Part shown: one piece after another, positions 1-9,595 of the stretch | Position numbering within the stretch: position 1 is the stretch's first letter | Layout of the letters: each line of letters begins with the position of its first letter | Assembly: GCF_001761485.1 (NCBI RefSeq) | Contig: NC_090771.1 | Span: 1,426,001 to 1,490,000, forward strand | Direction of reading: 5' to 3' | DNA length: 64,000 nucleotides | Source: Yarrowia lipolytica | Taxonomy: Eukaryota > Ascomycota > Dipodascomycetes > Dipodascales | Position numbers and translations under genes: made by a program | The notes under the pieces: generated by a model | Told to the model about the DNA's origin: nothing | The model's input: only the letters and a program-made list of their open reading frames with translations | Database searches by the model: none

Positions 1-831
1 CTCGGGTGAAGGAGCCTGCAAGAAGATGGCCTCGGCATGCTTGGCTGCAAAGTCCCGTCCAGCTTTGGACATACCTGCCTGGTACAGGAATGGTGTTCTC
101 TGGACTGATGGTGAGCAGATATGAGGTCCAGGAACATTGAAGTATTTTTCATTATGGTCAATGTATCGGACAAGAGTAGGCTCGGCAAAGGTGTTGGATT
201 CAATGTCAGCCTTGATGGCATCTTCCCTCCAGGAGGACTCCCACAGCTTGTAGCAGACGTCCATGAATTCATTGGCAATGGCATATCGTTCATCATGAGG
301 AGTTTGAAGATCATTACCATGATTCTTTGCTCCACTCTCCAGGAAAGAAGTGACAATGTTCCACCCAACTCGTCCTTTTGATATATGGTCAACAGTGGAG
401 TACCTTCGGGCCAGAGCAAATGGAACATCATAAGTAGTGGAGGCGGTAATAGCAAACCCCAGAGACTTGGTGACCATTGTCAACGCAGGCACGAGGTAAA
501 GGGGATCGTTGATGGGATATTGGGTGCCAGCTTTGATTCCAGGGTCCTTACTTCCCTTGTAGACGTCATAGACGCCTCCAATGTCGACGATGAACAGGGC
601 ATGGAACTTACCTCTTTCAAGGACCTGTGCAAGCTCGACCCAGTACTCAATGTCATTGAAATTCTTGCCCTTGTGTCCAGGGTGTCTCCATAGTCCCTGA
701 TTCACATTAGTAGGCGCGTTGGCGGTCAGTGCGTTCAAGATGAGCTTCTTCTTCATCTTAGGATGCTCTGGTACTCGTTCGGGAATGGGAACTTTCCCAT
801 TCTCAACGCCTTTCCAGGTAGCGATATCCAT
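1..831 (-). CDS. Flavin-dependent monooxygenase, NtaA/SnaA/DszA family (3' part cut by window edge)
   Basis: The minus-strand frame opens with ATG at 831 and stays open to base 1, giving the first 277 residues; the C-terminal part lies outside the window. The protein reads like the bacterial-luciferase-like FMN monooxygenases that act on nitrilotriacetate, sulfonates or dibenzothiophene sulfone. Visible family blocks are a KKLILNAL start of the barrel near residue 27, ALARRYSTVDHISKGRVGWN near residues 145-165 and LYQAGMSKAGRDFAAKHAEA near 247-266. An in-frame stop upstream of 831, with no other ATG between, fixes the start. Family members need FMNH2 from a separate reductase; the substrate cannot be told from sequence. 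Such genes in yeasts are often considered bacterial acquisitions, but nothing here proves transfer. Confidence 0.85.
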   Translation of the reverse strand, partial: MDIATWKGVENGKVPIPERVPEHPKMKKKLILNALTANAPTNVNQGLWRHPGHKGKNFNDIEYWVELAQVLERGKFHALFIVDIGGVYDVYKGSKDPGIKAGTQYPINDPLYLVPALTMVTKSLGFAITASTTYDVPFALARRYSTVDHISKGRVGWNIVTSFLESGAKNHGNDLQTPHDERYAIANEFMDVCYKLWESSWREDAIKADIESNTFAEPTLVRYIDHNEKYFNVPGPHICSPSVQRTPFLYQAGMSKAGRDFAAKHAEAIFLQAPSPE

Positions 832-1346
832 TTCCAATGACTTTCGGATGTGCCTGTTGTTGATTTGTTGAGAGGTGGTGACTCAAGCAGGAGAGTCATG
901 CGAGTCATTTTCGGTTATTTGAGTCATTTGGACATTGAGTTGTGCATGTCAGAAGTGGACTGCTTGAGACATGGGCGCAGGAGTGTTTTTTTATTGTGTC
1001 TTCATTCTTGTAAATGGAGCAGTACGGTACGAGCAGTTATATAATGGTTGTCTTGATAATGTTTTGTTTTGTTTGCCTTCTTTCAAGGTGAAAAAGTACG
1101 GTACTACTGAACGATATCTTATCTTTACACTACTACTTCTTGATACACTATGCGGAAGGAGGAAATGACGTATGCAAGACATTCATTCCCTCCTTCCACT
1201 ATGTACTCCTCCCGAAACTAATTGAGCAGCTTGGTTCCAAGAGACACTCACAACTACAAGTACAACGATACCCATATTTGTGATGGACAACACCATCACA
1301 GCACGAATACATTAATCTCACATATATTGTTTATAAACAGTTAGAG
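832..1346. other. Intergenic; promoter side of the monooxygenase
   Basis: No gene seen. It holds a TTATATAA box at 1037-1044, suitably placed for the minus-strand monooxygenase, a 14-bp inverted repeat at 1154-1197 (listed separately) and one TACAAGTA word near 1255. Short frames here begin with non-ATG codons or have no coding character. Confidence 0.6.
1154..1197. repeat. 14-bp inverted repeat with one mismatch
   Basis: Arms GGAAGGAGGAAATG (1154-1167) and CATTCCCTCCTTCC (1184-1197) are complementary at 13 of 14 positions, with a 16-bp spacer. It lies about 150 bp past the stop of the wall-protein gene and about 320 bp upstream of the monooxygenase start, so it could be an mRNA 3'-end hairpin or an upstream regulatory site. 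Confidence 0.6.
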
Positions 1347-3281
1347 CTACGATAAAGCAACGAGAGCCAGAATTCCAGCAAGTAGTGCGCCGACCGAGAT
1401 GACCAACTTTGAGCCTGAGTTGGCCTGGGCAACTGGCTTGGGCTCAGCAGATCCTCCGTTTGAAGGCTTATCAGCAGCGCCGGTGTTGGTGGGCTTGTTG
1501 GATGAGTCGTTTGATGATCCGGGCTTGTTTGGAGAGCTATCGTTATCAGACTTCTTAGGGGTTTCAGACTTCTTAGGGGTTTCAGAGTTGTCAGTCTTGT
1601 CAGTTTTCTTGGTCTTGTCAGTTTTCTCAGTCTTGTCAGTTTTCTCAGTCTTGTCAGTTTTCTCAGTCTTGTCAGTCATATCAGAAGAACCAGACTCATG
1701 GGTCTTATCGGCCTTCTCAGCCTCTTCTGTCTCCTCTGTCTTCCCGGTTTTGTCTGTCTTCTCAGTCTTCGTTGTCTTGTCAGATTCGCCCGCCTTGTCA
1801 GACTTGTCCGCCTTGTCAGATTTGTCCGCCTTGTCAGGCTTGGAAGACTTCTCGTCCTGTGAAGCGTCAGTGGTCTCACGAGCACAAGGAACGGTGATTT
1901 CCACGGTCTTCCCCTCGCACTTAGGACAAACAGTCTTGATAACAGTGGAAGGGGCGTTCTTGGGAACAACTGTAACGATTGTCAGAGTGGGTGTTATGCA
2001 CCGTCCCTCGGTGTCACATTGAGTCACGGTCAATGTGAGGCTAGAGTTAACAAGAGCGGTAGCAGGACTCTCTACACTGCTGTTGGTATTATTAGTCACT
2101 GTGGGAGTAGGCGGCTCAGAGGACCCAAAAACAGTGCCGTTCGTAACACCAGCAGCACTAGAGATGGACGCTGAAGAAGGTGCAGAGGTGGGAGCGACAG
2201 TCTCCGGAGTACCGGAAGAGGAGACACCAGAGGTCTGAGGGCTAGTATCGTCAGTGTTAGCGCTTGCAGAGACAGGTGTGTCAGAAGATACAGAAGCCTC
2301 CCCGGAAGCCAGACCAGAGGCACTAGACAGGGGGGACTCGGCAGTAATAGGTTCTTCGGAGGCAAGTCCAGATGCAACGGGATCTTCAGACTTGACAGTA
2401 GTAACGGGCTTAGACGACCCAATGGGAGTAATGGGCTCTTCGGGGGCAAGTCCCGATGCAACGTTGTCTTCAGACTTGGTAGTCGTAATGGGTGTAGGGG
2501 ACTCGACAGGAGTAACATCCTTAGAGGACACCACGGGGGCATTAGACTCGCTGGTCGACGCGGGCACAACGGGCTCACTGGTCGAAACTGGGACTTCAGA
2601 CTCGATGGTCGGAGTAGAAACAACAAGTTCGCTGCTCGGAGTAGAAACAGCAGGCTCGCTGCTCGAAGTAGAAACAGCAGGCTCGCTGGTTGAAGCAGGA
2701 ACAACAGGATCCTCGGTCTTGTATGGGTCGCAAACAGATCCATCAGTAAGCTGGAGCGTACAGATCAAACCAGTGACAGCAAAGAGTCCATCATCAATGG
2801 CCTTGGATGCGGCGGGGTTGGTTGAGATAGAAAGCACCGCAGCCTTCAGGATGTTCCAACCGTCGGCCGACTTCGCTAGCGTAATACTGGCCTGGTTTAC
2901 TGCTTCGTGGTAATCGTAATGCGGCAGATACTCTGAGAGAAGTGAAGTAGCAGAGGTGAAGTCGGGGCTTTGCTCATATTTTTCGAGGGCAGCAATAACA
3001 CTGCTGATCCAGTCAGGGAACTTCTGTTCAAATGTGGGAGAAAGAAGAATATCAACGGCATTGTCGAACAGAGGAAGCAGGTCATCATTCATGATGAGAG
3101 GAACAAATTCATTAATTTCCGAGCTTGCCTGTGCCTCGGGGATATCTTGGTGTCGACCATTAATCACACCCGAAATAATGGCATCCTTGATGGGATTGAT
3201 CAGGGCACCCCATCTGAGGACGTAGGCAGTTGCCAGGGTAGAGGAGGCGACCGAGAAAATGGCAATTGATGATAGCTTCAT
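1347..3281 (-). CDS. Ser/Thr-rich, repeat-containing, probable GPI-anchored cell-wall protein
   Basis: A single exon codes for 644 residues from ATG at 3281. The N-terminus is a signal peptide (MKLSSIAIFSVASSTLATA). A globular part of about 170 residues follows, which I do not recognise. Then comes a long Ser/Thr/Pro-rich stalk with repeated STSEP/ASGLASEEP-type units, a short Cys-containing block (TQCDTEGRC, then CPKC) resembling modules of fungal adhesins and wall proteins, a Lys/Asp/Thr/Glu tract with KTDKTE hexapeptides, and a hydrophobic C-terminus (LVISVGALLAGILALVALS) after small residues, as in GPI signals. The expected place is the outer wall or plasma membrane. The frame extends upstream of 3281, but only to a GTG codon. 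A TATA-like ATATATAA lies about 50 bp upstream of the ATG. Long antisense frames are shadows of the low-complexity sequence. Confidence 0.82.
   Translation of the reverse strand: MKLSSIAIFSVASSTLATAYVLRWGALINPIKDAIISGVINGRHQDIPEAQASSEINEFVPLIMNDDLLPLFDNAVDILLSPTFEQKFPDWISSVIAALEKYEQSPDFTSATSLLSEYLPHYDYHEAVNQASITLAKSADGWNILKAAVLSISTNPAASKAIDDGLFAVTGLICTLQLTDGSVCDPYKTEDPVVPASTSEPAVSTSSSEPAVSTPSSELVVSTPTIESEVPVSTSEPVVPASTSESNAPVVSSKDVTPVESPTPITTTKSEDNVASGLAPEEPITPIGSSKPVTTVKSEDPVASGLASEEPITAESPLSSASGLASGEASVSSDTPVSASANTDDTSPQTSGVSSSGTPETVAPTSAPSSASISSAAGVTNGTVFGSSEPPTPTVTNNTNSSVESPATALVNSSLTLTVTQCDTEGRCITPTLTIVTVVPKNAPSTVIKTVCPKCEGKTVEITVPCARETTDASQDEKSSKPDKADKSDKADKSDKAGESDKTTKTEKTDKTGKTEETEEAEKADKTHESGSSDMTDKTEKTDKTEKTDKTEKTDKTKKTDKTDNSETPKKSETPKKSDNDSSPNKPGSSNDSSNKPTNTGAADKPSNGGSAEPKPVAQANSGSKLVISVGALLAGILALVALS
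1603..1674 (-). repeat. 18-bp tandem repeat inside the wall-protein gene
   Basis: Three perfect copies of an 18-bp unit (starts 1621, 1639, 1657) and one diverged copy (1603) encode the KTDKTE hexapeptide. Their near identity suggests recent slippage or recombination, so copy number may vary between strains. Confidence 0.85.
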
Positions 3282-4847
3282 TGTTGAACGAGCGTGGCAG
3301 TCTGCCTCCCTTCCGGGCACACTCGATACTCTTATATATTACCGTATGATGTAAACCGTGTGATGTAAACATTGACATTCATTATGATCTAGTGGCTAGC
3401 TAGTGGCTGGTCACAGAAATGTAGGAGCGGCATGTTGCAGATAAAGAACGAGTACCCCTAATGATGTATCGCTTTTTAAAAGTCGCTACTGGCGGTGAGG
3501 GTTCGCAAAAGATAATGAAGTTGTGAAAGCCTTCTCTACGCTTAATCTACAAGGCTTTGTAAATCATGGGGCCAACTTGGTTCACGGCGACATTTGAATA
3601 ACAACCGATCACTCTCTTTAACAGTCTGGAGCCGTTCGGACAGATTTATTGGAGTATGAGTGAGTCCAAACATACCCCACAGCCTTTTTTAGTGCCTCCA
3701 GAAAAGCTTTGTCCTCCCTTGTACGTAGATGGTGCAAAGAGGACTCTGTTATTTACGTACTGTCGGCTACTATCACCGACTCGAGGAGGCCTAAGCTTCC
3801 GACGAAAATGGCCACTACGGAGGTCAAGATATCGAATAACAACCAGGCCGTCCATAGGTTGAAAGGAAACATCTTTAGATAAATATTCCCCGGTGATCTG
3901 GTGAAGAGAATCCTCATGTTGTATGTGTGCATCCACATTACATACCAGTACAAGTAATAGATATAAAAGAGCATTCTTTATCAACAGCTATTGCAATAAC
4001 AAGTCGCCCCGCTCTTCCCATTGAAAATACAATGGTGGGCAGACAAAGGCTTTCCGGTGGTGCGATTTCTCAATATACTGTACTGTAACATATACGGGAC
4101 CTGATGGTTCACTCATGTATCCATCTATCTACTGTAATCTTTGTAGAAGGTGTTTAGATCCTAGGTCCACAATATGCCGATTGTGGGCGCAGTAAAGAAC
4201 TGGGCTATCGGACTGTACTTGTGGAACCCATCTTTCAGTACTGTAGCTATAATAGTGCCTCTCCTTCAAGAATTAATAGATGCTGAGAGACAAACAGTGG
4301 ATACTCGGGAATGTAGCTACCTCGTTGAGCTAGGCTACTTGTAGTCAGGGAATGTTGGCCCTATGCTTTGTTGAGCCAACGAGTGTTTTACTGTGCTGAA
4401 AAGCAGCTAAAAATCGAACTACGACAATACAATGGCCGAGGTCTGCTTTCGGGGTCCGATACGCGAAATAAATGCGTTAGAGCGCGTACAGCGCGAGGGG
4501 CACATAAGCGAGATGGAGTCTTGCGTCATGGTACCCTACAAGTAGGCACGTTGTCTTTGTCTGCATTTTGGTTCTCAACACACCAGAGCGCGCGTGACGA
4601 TAGCCCCGCGTTTTTTCTTGTCATAGGATACGGTGACACAACATAACGATATATTGTATCTGTAAACACAGCACAAGTAAACAGTGGAATGGTGAACATA
4701 AGTCGATTTTTCGACAAATACTACAGTATGTACTTGTACGTTGCGTCCCAAACTTCAGATAGGTTGAAACCTTATTCCTGATCACATCACTTGATAAGTA
4801 CTTGTAAACATACGGTTCCCATATTGGTGTCACAATTGAGACCGCAC
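3282..4847. other. Divergent intergenic region between wall protein and F-box gene
   Basis: This 1.57-kb gap serves as promoter for genes on both sides. It contains four TACAAGTA/TACTTGTA words (4335-4344, 4536-4545, 4731-4738, 4799-4806), clustered in the half nearest the F-box gene. Frames at 3646-3984 have hydrophobic stretches but no usable ATG start, so I do not call a gene. Confidence 0.55.
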
Positions 4848-5783
4848 ATGAACAGCAAAGTGTCGACAATACTGCCGCCCGAGATCCTTCTGATTGTTCT
4901 TGAACACGTACCCCTGAAAGATGTTGCGAATTTCGCCGCCGTTTGCCACACATTTCGTCGAGTGGCAGACTCCTATCTAAATACCTCCGATGCCCTCTCC
5001 TTATACCCATGGCTCACAGTTCCAACGAACAGCACATTACTTTCGCTAGTGAGGTATATTACCGACCCGGAGTTACCCCGCCAGCGCAAAAGGTTGAAAG
5101 CAGCCGAGCTCCTCGCAGATCAGCTTAGACAGGACATGAGGAGTGATACCAATATCCATGGCCATGACGTCACCAGAGTGGGCGATTATGAGGTTCATAA
5201 GTTTGAGGACGAGTCCTTCAAATTACCGCTACTGGTGGATGGGTTCCTTCACATCTACTGGCCTGGAGAAGTGTGTAAGACCAAGGATGGCTCTTGGGTA
5301 GTTCAAATACATATAAAGAAAGTGCAGTGGGATGGGCTCATCCCTGCAAGCACCCTTAACTTGAACACGAACAACAAGAGAGTCATCAGAGGCGAATCAA
5401 TACTTATTCACACTCGAACTGCCACCCAAATACCATGTGGTACGATCTTCTGCTATGAGACCCTCATGCAATGCAGCACAGAAAGCGAGCACATCGTTTT
5501 CTTTGTCACGGACCTAGGCGGGCCAGAAGATCGCGTGAATGAACTGTTCTACGGGGATTTCCAAACACGCAAGATTGTCAAACTATGTCAGACAAAGAGC
5601 CACGCCATCCATTGTCCTAGTCGTCGTGGGGGACGTCGTTTCTTGCTTAGAAACCGGCACATCTGGATGCTAGCTTGCGATCCAGGGGGAGAGCTCCGAG
5701 TTTCGCAACTAGACCTTTTCAAGACGGAGAGCTGGATTTTTACTGAAGGCCGGATCGGTATGGGATACCCCTTCTCCCCGTGA
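4848..5783 (+). CDS. F-box protein
   Basis: A single exon codes for 311 residues. The first ATG is at 4848; the frame is open a little further upstream but only from a TTG codon. Residues about 8-48 (STILPPEILLIVLEHVPLKD, then VANFAAVCHTFRRVADSYL) fit the F-box, the Skp1-binding element of SCF ubiquitin ligases. The remaining 260 residues should bind the target, but I see no WD40, LRR or Kelch pattern. They include a VHKFEDESFKLPLLVDGF segment typical of small fungal F-box proteins. The substrate is unknown. Its promoter is rich in TACTTGTA words. Confidence 0.8.
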   Translation: MNSKVSTILPPEILLIVLEHVPLKDVANFAAVCHTFRRVADSYLNTSDALSLYPWLTVPTNSTLLSLVRYITDPELPRQRKRLKAAELLADQLRQDMRSDTNIHGHDVTRVGDYEVHKFEDESFKLPLLVDGFLHIYWPGEVCKTKDGSWVVQIHIKKVQWDGLIPASTLNLNTNNKRVIRGESILIHTRTATQIPCGTIFCYETLMQCSTESEHIVFFVTDLGGPEDRVNELFYGDFQTRKIVKLCQTKSHAIHCPSRRGGRRFLLRNRHIWMLACDPGGELRVSQLDLFKTESWIFTEGRIGMGYPFSP

Positions 5784-6322
5784 GCGCGATGGAGGTTTCC
5801 ACCACATCTGTCATTCATACCTCAGGTAACAACATGTCACAAATTACAATAACGGACTTCTCCCTCCCGGGCTCCGCTAATTGGACTCACACTACAAGTA
5901 CAGTACTATCTCTTCATGAAAGACGTCCGCTGATTAGACATGCACAAGTGTCGTCGGGAGGCCTAACGCTAACACCATGTGAATCCCGACCATAATGGTG
6001 AAAGGGGTTCCACTTGTGGCTCCGCAGTATGTAAATAACGGGATCTACAAATAATTAATTGTATGATGTCGAAGAAAAACACCAGTCGGCTTCTTGCTTG
6101 TTCAATATGATGCCCGTAAACTATGAGAACTTGTAGTCTGATAGCCTTGACACCAGCCTGATGAGATATCTTCGTATTTTCATCGGAACAGCAGCATGGT
6201 CACAGGTTGTCTACAACTACAAGTAGATAGACATTTAATAAAAAAAAAAAAAAGTATTACTGCTGTAACGAGGGAGTATTCGTCATTTGAATGTCAGGCT
6301 AATACAGAAACCGAAAAATTTT
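5784..6322. other. Intergenic region between F-box gene and tRNA-Gly
   Basis: No gene seen. It contains two TACAAGTA words (5893-5900 and near 6217) and a run of 15 A at 6240-6254, about 70 bp beyond the 3' end of tRNA-Gly. Confidence 0.6.
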
Positions 6323-6402
6323 GAGCTGTAGGGGAATTGAACCCCTGGCACCTGCTTACAACTGAATGGAAGGCAGATATGTTACCACTACACCAACAGC
6401 CC
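6323..6402 (-). tRNA. tRNA-Gly(TCC) with a 10-nt intron
   Basis: On the minus strand, GGGCTGT (6402 side) pairs with ACAGCTC (ending at 6323) to form the acceptor stem with one G-T pair. The D arm is GTGT/ACAT, the T arm AGGGG/CCCCT around TTCAATT. The anticodon stem TCTGC/GCAGG closes a 17-nt loop, CTTCCATTCAGTTGTAA. The normal 7-nt loop is recovered by removing 10 nt after position 37, which leaves anticodon TCC. A TTTTT run follows the 3' end as Pol III terminator. Confidence 0.92.
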
Positions 6403-6714
6403 TGCTCACGCTTACTCAAAAAACTAAACTTTCAATTTGTCCAATAGTGACCAAAGTCACGTGATGCAAAAAATAATGCAAAAATCTATCATCTTGGGAA
6501 TTTTGGACTGACATTCTGGGTGAGTATGGGAGGAAAAAGGAAAGAAAAAGATACTATTAGAAGTCTATACGTCCTTCAATTACATCCTATGGAACCCCTT
6601 TCAATTCATTTTCTGTGTAGCATGTATCGGTGCTCTCATTTCGACCTCCTTCACGAAATGTTCAAGGATAAACTTCCAGACGCACTAACAATTATCTTCA
6701 TCACTTCACAAAAC
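6403..6714. other. Short intergenic region / 5' leader of the SNU66 gene
   Basis: The frame of the next gene is open back to 6520, where it begins with GTGAGT, a canonical donor sequence. I see no good branch site plus AG before the ATG at 6715, so I do not call a leader intron. An ATG in frame at 6526 would add 63 residues without family resemblance. Confidence 0.45.
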
Positions 6715-8583
6715 ATGGAAGAATCGATATCGTTGGAGGAGACAAACAGACACCGAATCTCTTTGGGACTTAAGCCCATCCCGATCCCTGGTGCTCCTAT
6801 CAAGCGACAGCCTGCCCCTGAAGCCTCAGGCGAGGTTTCTGAGGAGGCACGAACTCGTCTGCGACAATCACTTGGTCTGGCCCAGGAAACCAAAAGTCGA
6901 GACCAGGTTGAGTACGAGAACTGGCAGGAGAAGCAGAAGGAAATCACAGAGAGCCATCGACAGAGTGAGATCGAGGCCCGGCTTGCGGCGGCTGCTGAGC
7001 GACGAGCGAAACGAAAACGGCTGGCTGGGAGTGGACTTGGAGAAGATGGAGATGATACCATGTCATTCTTGAAGAATATTAAGAAGAAGCCCAAGATTGC
7101 GATCCAGCTTGAAGACGATGTGGAGGATGTGGATTATACTTCAAAGGATCTCGGAGGTATGAAGGTGGGCCATTCCCTGGAGGAGTTTCAAAATGGAGGA
7201 GGCGACGATATTATTCTTACCCTCAAGGATACCGATGTGCTGGACGAAGATGGTGAGGACATTTTGGAGAGCGCACAGTTGAATGAGGGTTCGAAACAAA
7301 AGGCTTCTGATCAGCTACGAAAGGGAGTGCAACGTACCGCTTACGACGAGAGTGGGAAAGTTGGAGAGGAACAGAAGGATGACTTCTTTGTTCTTGGGGA
7401 AGGAGGAGTCATTAAGGGTGTCTCCACAGAGTCCGACGCTATTAAGAAGAGCAAGCTCAAGGAGAAAGAGAGGACAAAGGTGTCATTTTCGTTTCTCAAC
7501 GACGAGGACGAAGATGAACTTCCTACGTCTGATTACAAGAAGGTGAAGAAGAGTAAAAGCAAGGGCAAGAAGAGCAGGGAGGGTTCTCGACGGGTCAAGC
7601 TTGAGTCCGAGGAGCCCGAGGATGACAAGCGACACCTTACTAACAACGTGAGCAAGAAGCTCAGTCAGCAGGAGATTGACAATATGCTTCGTGACGACGA
7701 TGAGGAGTTTCGGCTAGCCATGCGAAAGAATCTTATGAAATCTCAGAGAAACAGAAAGAAGCTCACTCCAGAACAGCTGGCTGAGCAGCTTGCAGCAGAT
7801 CGGGACGAGGAAATGGAAGTTAAGCAAGAAGAGGACGACCAAGGATTGGTGCTTAACGAGACAACTGACTTTTTGACTACTCTGCGAAAGGCCCAGGAGG
7901 CCAAGGAAGAGGAGGAAGAAGGTATGATGGTTGAAGAGATTGAGGTCAAGCCTGAGCCTACAGAGGCTTCTGTGGAGACCGCAACGAAGGAGGATGAGGA
8001 GGAAGAAATGAAGGAGCCAGATACCGTGGACGATCCTCTGAACGAGGAAGATATTGGTACAGGCGCTGGCGATGTTCTGAAGATGCTCAGATCTCGAGGA
8101 ATCATCAAGAATGTGTCCAAGGAAGAGCGTGAAAAACAGAAGGCTTTGCGAGAACAGCGAGAATGGCGAAAGCGTGAAGAGAGAGAGAACCTGTTGCGGG
8201 AGATCAGACTTCGGGAGGAGCGAGAGCAGTTGGAGGAGGAGGGTGTCTACGAAGGTCTTACTCGGCAAGAGCGAGAGGAAATCGAGTCCGAAGAAGAACG
8301 CATTCGACTTCAAGAGGAGGCCAAGGCAGCTCAGAAGCGGTTCGAGAACTACGAGCCCGAAATCAATTTGCAATACTACGATGATATGGGCCAGAAGCTG
8401 GACAGCAAGGGTGCTTACAAGTATCTGTCGCACCAGTTCCATGGAAAAGGACCTGGTAAGGGCAGTGTTGAGCGAAGTCTCAAGAAGGCCGAGGAGGCTC
8501 GTAACCAGGAGCGATTGGCACATGAAAGAACCCAAGGGCCCAGCAACAGCAACAGAACGTCGGCTGGTACTCGAATTGCTTAA
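6715..8583 (+). CDS. SNU66: U4/U6.U5 tri-snRNP protein, SNU66/SART-1 family
   Basis: This 622-residue single-exon protein is a splicing factor of the tri-snRNP. Near the N-terminus it carries a HIND element (SLEETNRHRISLGLKPIP, residues about 5-22), the site bound by the ubiquitin-like protein Hub1. A second, weaker copy (ARTRLRQSLGLA) follows at about residue 45. The middle is highly charged, with KKKK and EDE-rich tracts. The C-terminus has the conserved SART-1 end: YYDDMGQKLDSKGAYKYLSH followed by QFHGKGPGKGSVERSLKKAE. I start at 6715 because that places HIND at the N-terminus, as in the family; an in-frame ATG at 6526 is the alternative. Antisense frames are mirror images of the charged repeats. 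Confidence 0.9.
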   Translation: MEESISLEETNRHRISLGLKPIPIPGAPIKRQPAPEASGEVSEEARTRLRQSLGLAQETKSRDQVEYENWQEKQKEITESHRQSEIEARLAAAAERRAKRKRLAGSGLGEDGDDTMSFLKNIKKKPKIAIQLEDDVEDVDYTSKDLGGMKVGHSLEEFQNGGGDDIILTLKDTDVLDEDGEDILESAQLNEGSKQKASDQLRKGVQRTAYDESGKVGEEQKDDFFVLGEGGVIKGVSTESDAIKKSKLKEKERTKVSFSFLNDEDEDELPTSDYKKVKKSKSKGKKSREGSRRVKLESEEPEDDKRHLTNNVSKKLSQQEIDNMLRDDDEEFRLAMRKNLMKSQRNRKKLTPEQLAEQLAADRDEEMEVKQEEDDQGLVLNETTDFLTTLRKAQEAKEEEEEGMMVEEIEVKPEPTEASVETATKEDEEEEMKEPDTVDDPLNEEDIGTGAGDVLKMLRSRGIIKNVSKEEREKQKALREQREWRKREERENLLREIRLREEREQLEEEGVYEGLTRQEREEIESEEERIRLQEEAKAAQKRFENYEPEINLQYYDDMGQKLDSKGAYKYLSHQFHGKGPGKGSVERSLKKAEEARNQERLAHERTQGPSNSNRTSAGTRIA

Positions 8584-9595
8584 ATAGAGAGAATCCACTC
8601 CGTTCATGATTTATTCGTATGACCGCCAGAATATTTATATTTAGATTCGTATGCAACGTGTGTATAATAATAGACGGTTCTTTGTCCGGCTACAAGTAGC
8701 GTGGTGGTGCGCATGTATTCGTACTCGTACTTACACAGTAGAGCAGATTTAGAATCATGCGCTTCAGTAATAGGGGGAAGAGGCACCGCCATAGAAGGAG
8801 GGCTAATAGCAAAATAACAAGCGAGACTCGATAATTATGAGAAGTCTGTATGATTTGGCAATCACTCTACATGGTATAATGGCATATATGTATGTTACAC
8901 TGGAGGATCGGCACTTCAACAATACGTATGTTTGGCCTGTACCTGCAGTTGGGCCAGGCACACACATGGGCGTGTGTACGTGGACTTCCATTTTTTTTGT
9001 TTTACTGTAGTGACAGGTAAGATACTGTTGGAACCATATGTTGACTTTTTTTTTTTCTCCTGCTGCTGCTGAGTGTGCGTGTCAAATGTGCCCTTGTGTT
9101 ACGTGACGTGACCCTAACGGGCAAATGACGGTCTTCCTTCGTCCAATAATGAAGCGATAACAGAAATGTAACGATAAAACGTGAGTTGGGCCAACTACTT
9201 GTAGTCCCTGGACTTCACGACCAGTTTCAGCCGCTCCAGGGCGTGTCCGCAAACGGTCAACATCCAATGTCTCAATGTCTCAATGTCTCACGAACATTGA
9301 AGACAAAATAGACGTACTTGTGCTCGACGTGAGCTGAGCTGAAGATAGGCTACTTGTCGTGGATCACTGTAAGTACGAGTATGCCATAGGGGCACGTGGC
9401 TCGGATCCAAGACGGTTTCTAGGGTTCCACACCATCGAAACTGCCATTTTTCAACACGTCACCATCTATATATCCTATGGAAGAGACGTCATATGCATAT
9501 GCTTAGTGCGTCCTTGTAGAAAAGTTGATATTAGGTTTTTGGCTACTTGTAGGTTGAAGAGATGTCAGCAACACTGCTCCAAACAACAACGCAGC
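8584..9595. other. Intergenic region upstream of the SLY41-like gene
   Basis: No gene seen. It holds TACAAGTA words near 8691, 9203 and 9542, a T-run followed by CTGCTGCTG near 9043-9070, and a three-copy 8-bp tandem repeat at 9265-9288. Confidence 0.6.
9265..9288. repeat. 8-bp tandem repeat, three copies
   Basis: CAATGTCT occurs three times without interruption about 310 bp upstream of the SLY41-like start. It is a short slippage-prone repeat with no known role. Confidence 0.8.

Noticed and set aside
3646-3984. Minus-strand frame with a signal-peptide-like start (LLYLLLVLVCNVDA)
   Set aside because: It begins with TTG, not ATG; the first real ATG leaves about 70 residues without the hydrophobic part. 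An overlapping frame is equally hydrophobic, suggesting AT-rich chance sequence.
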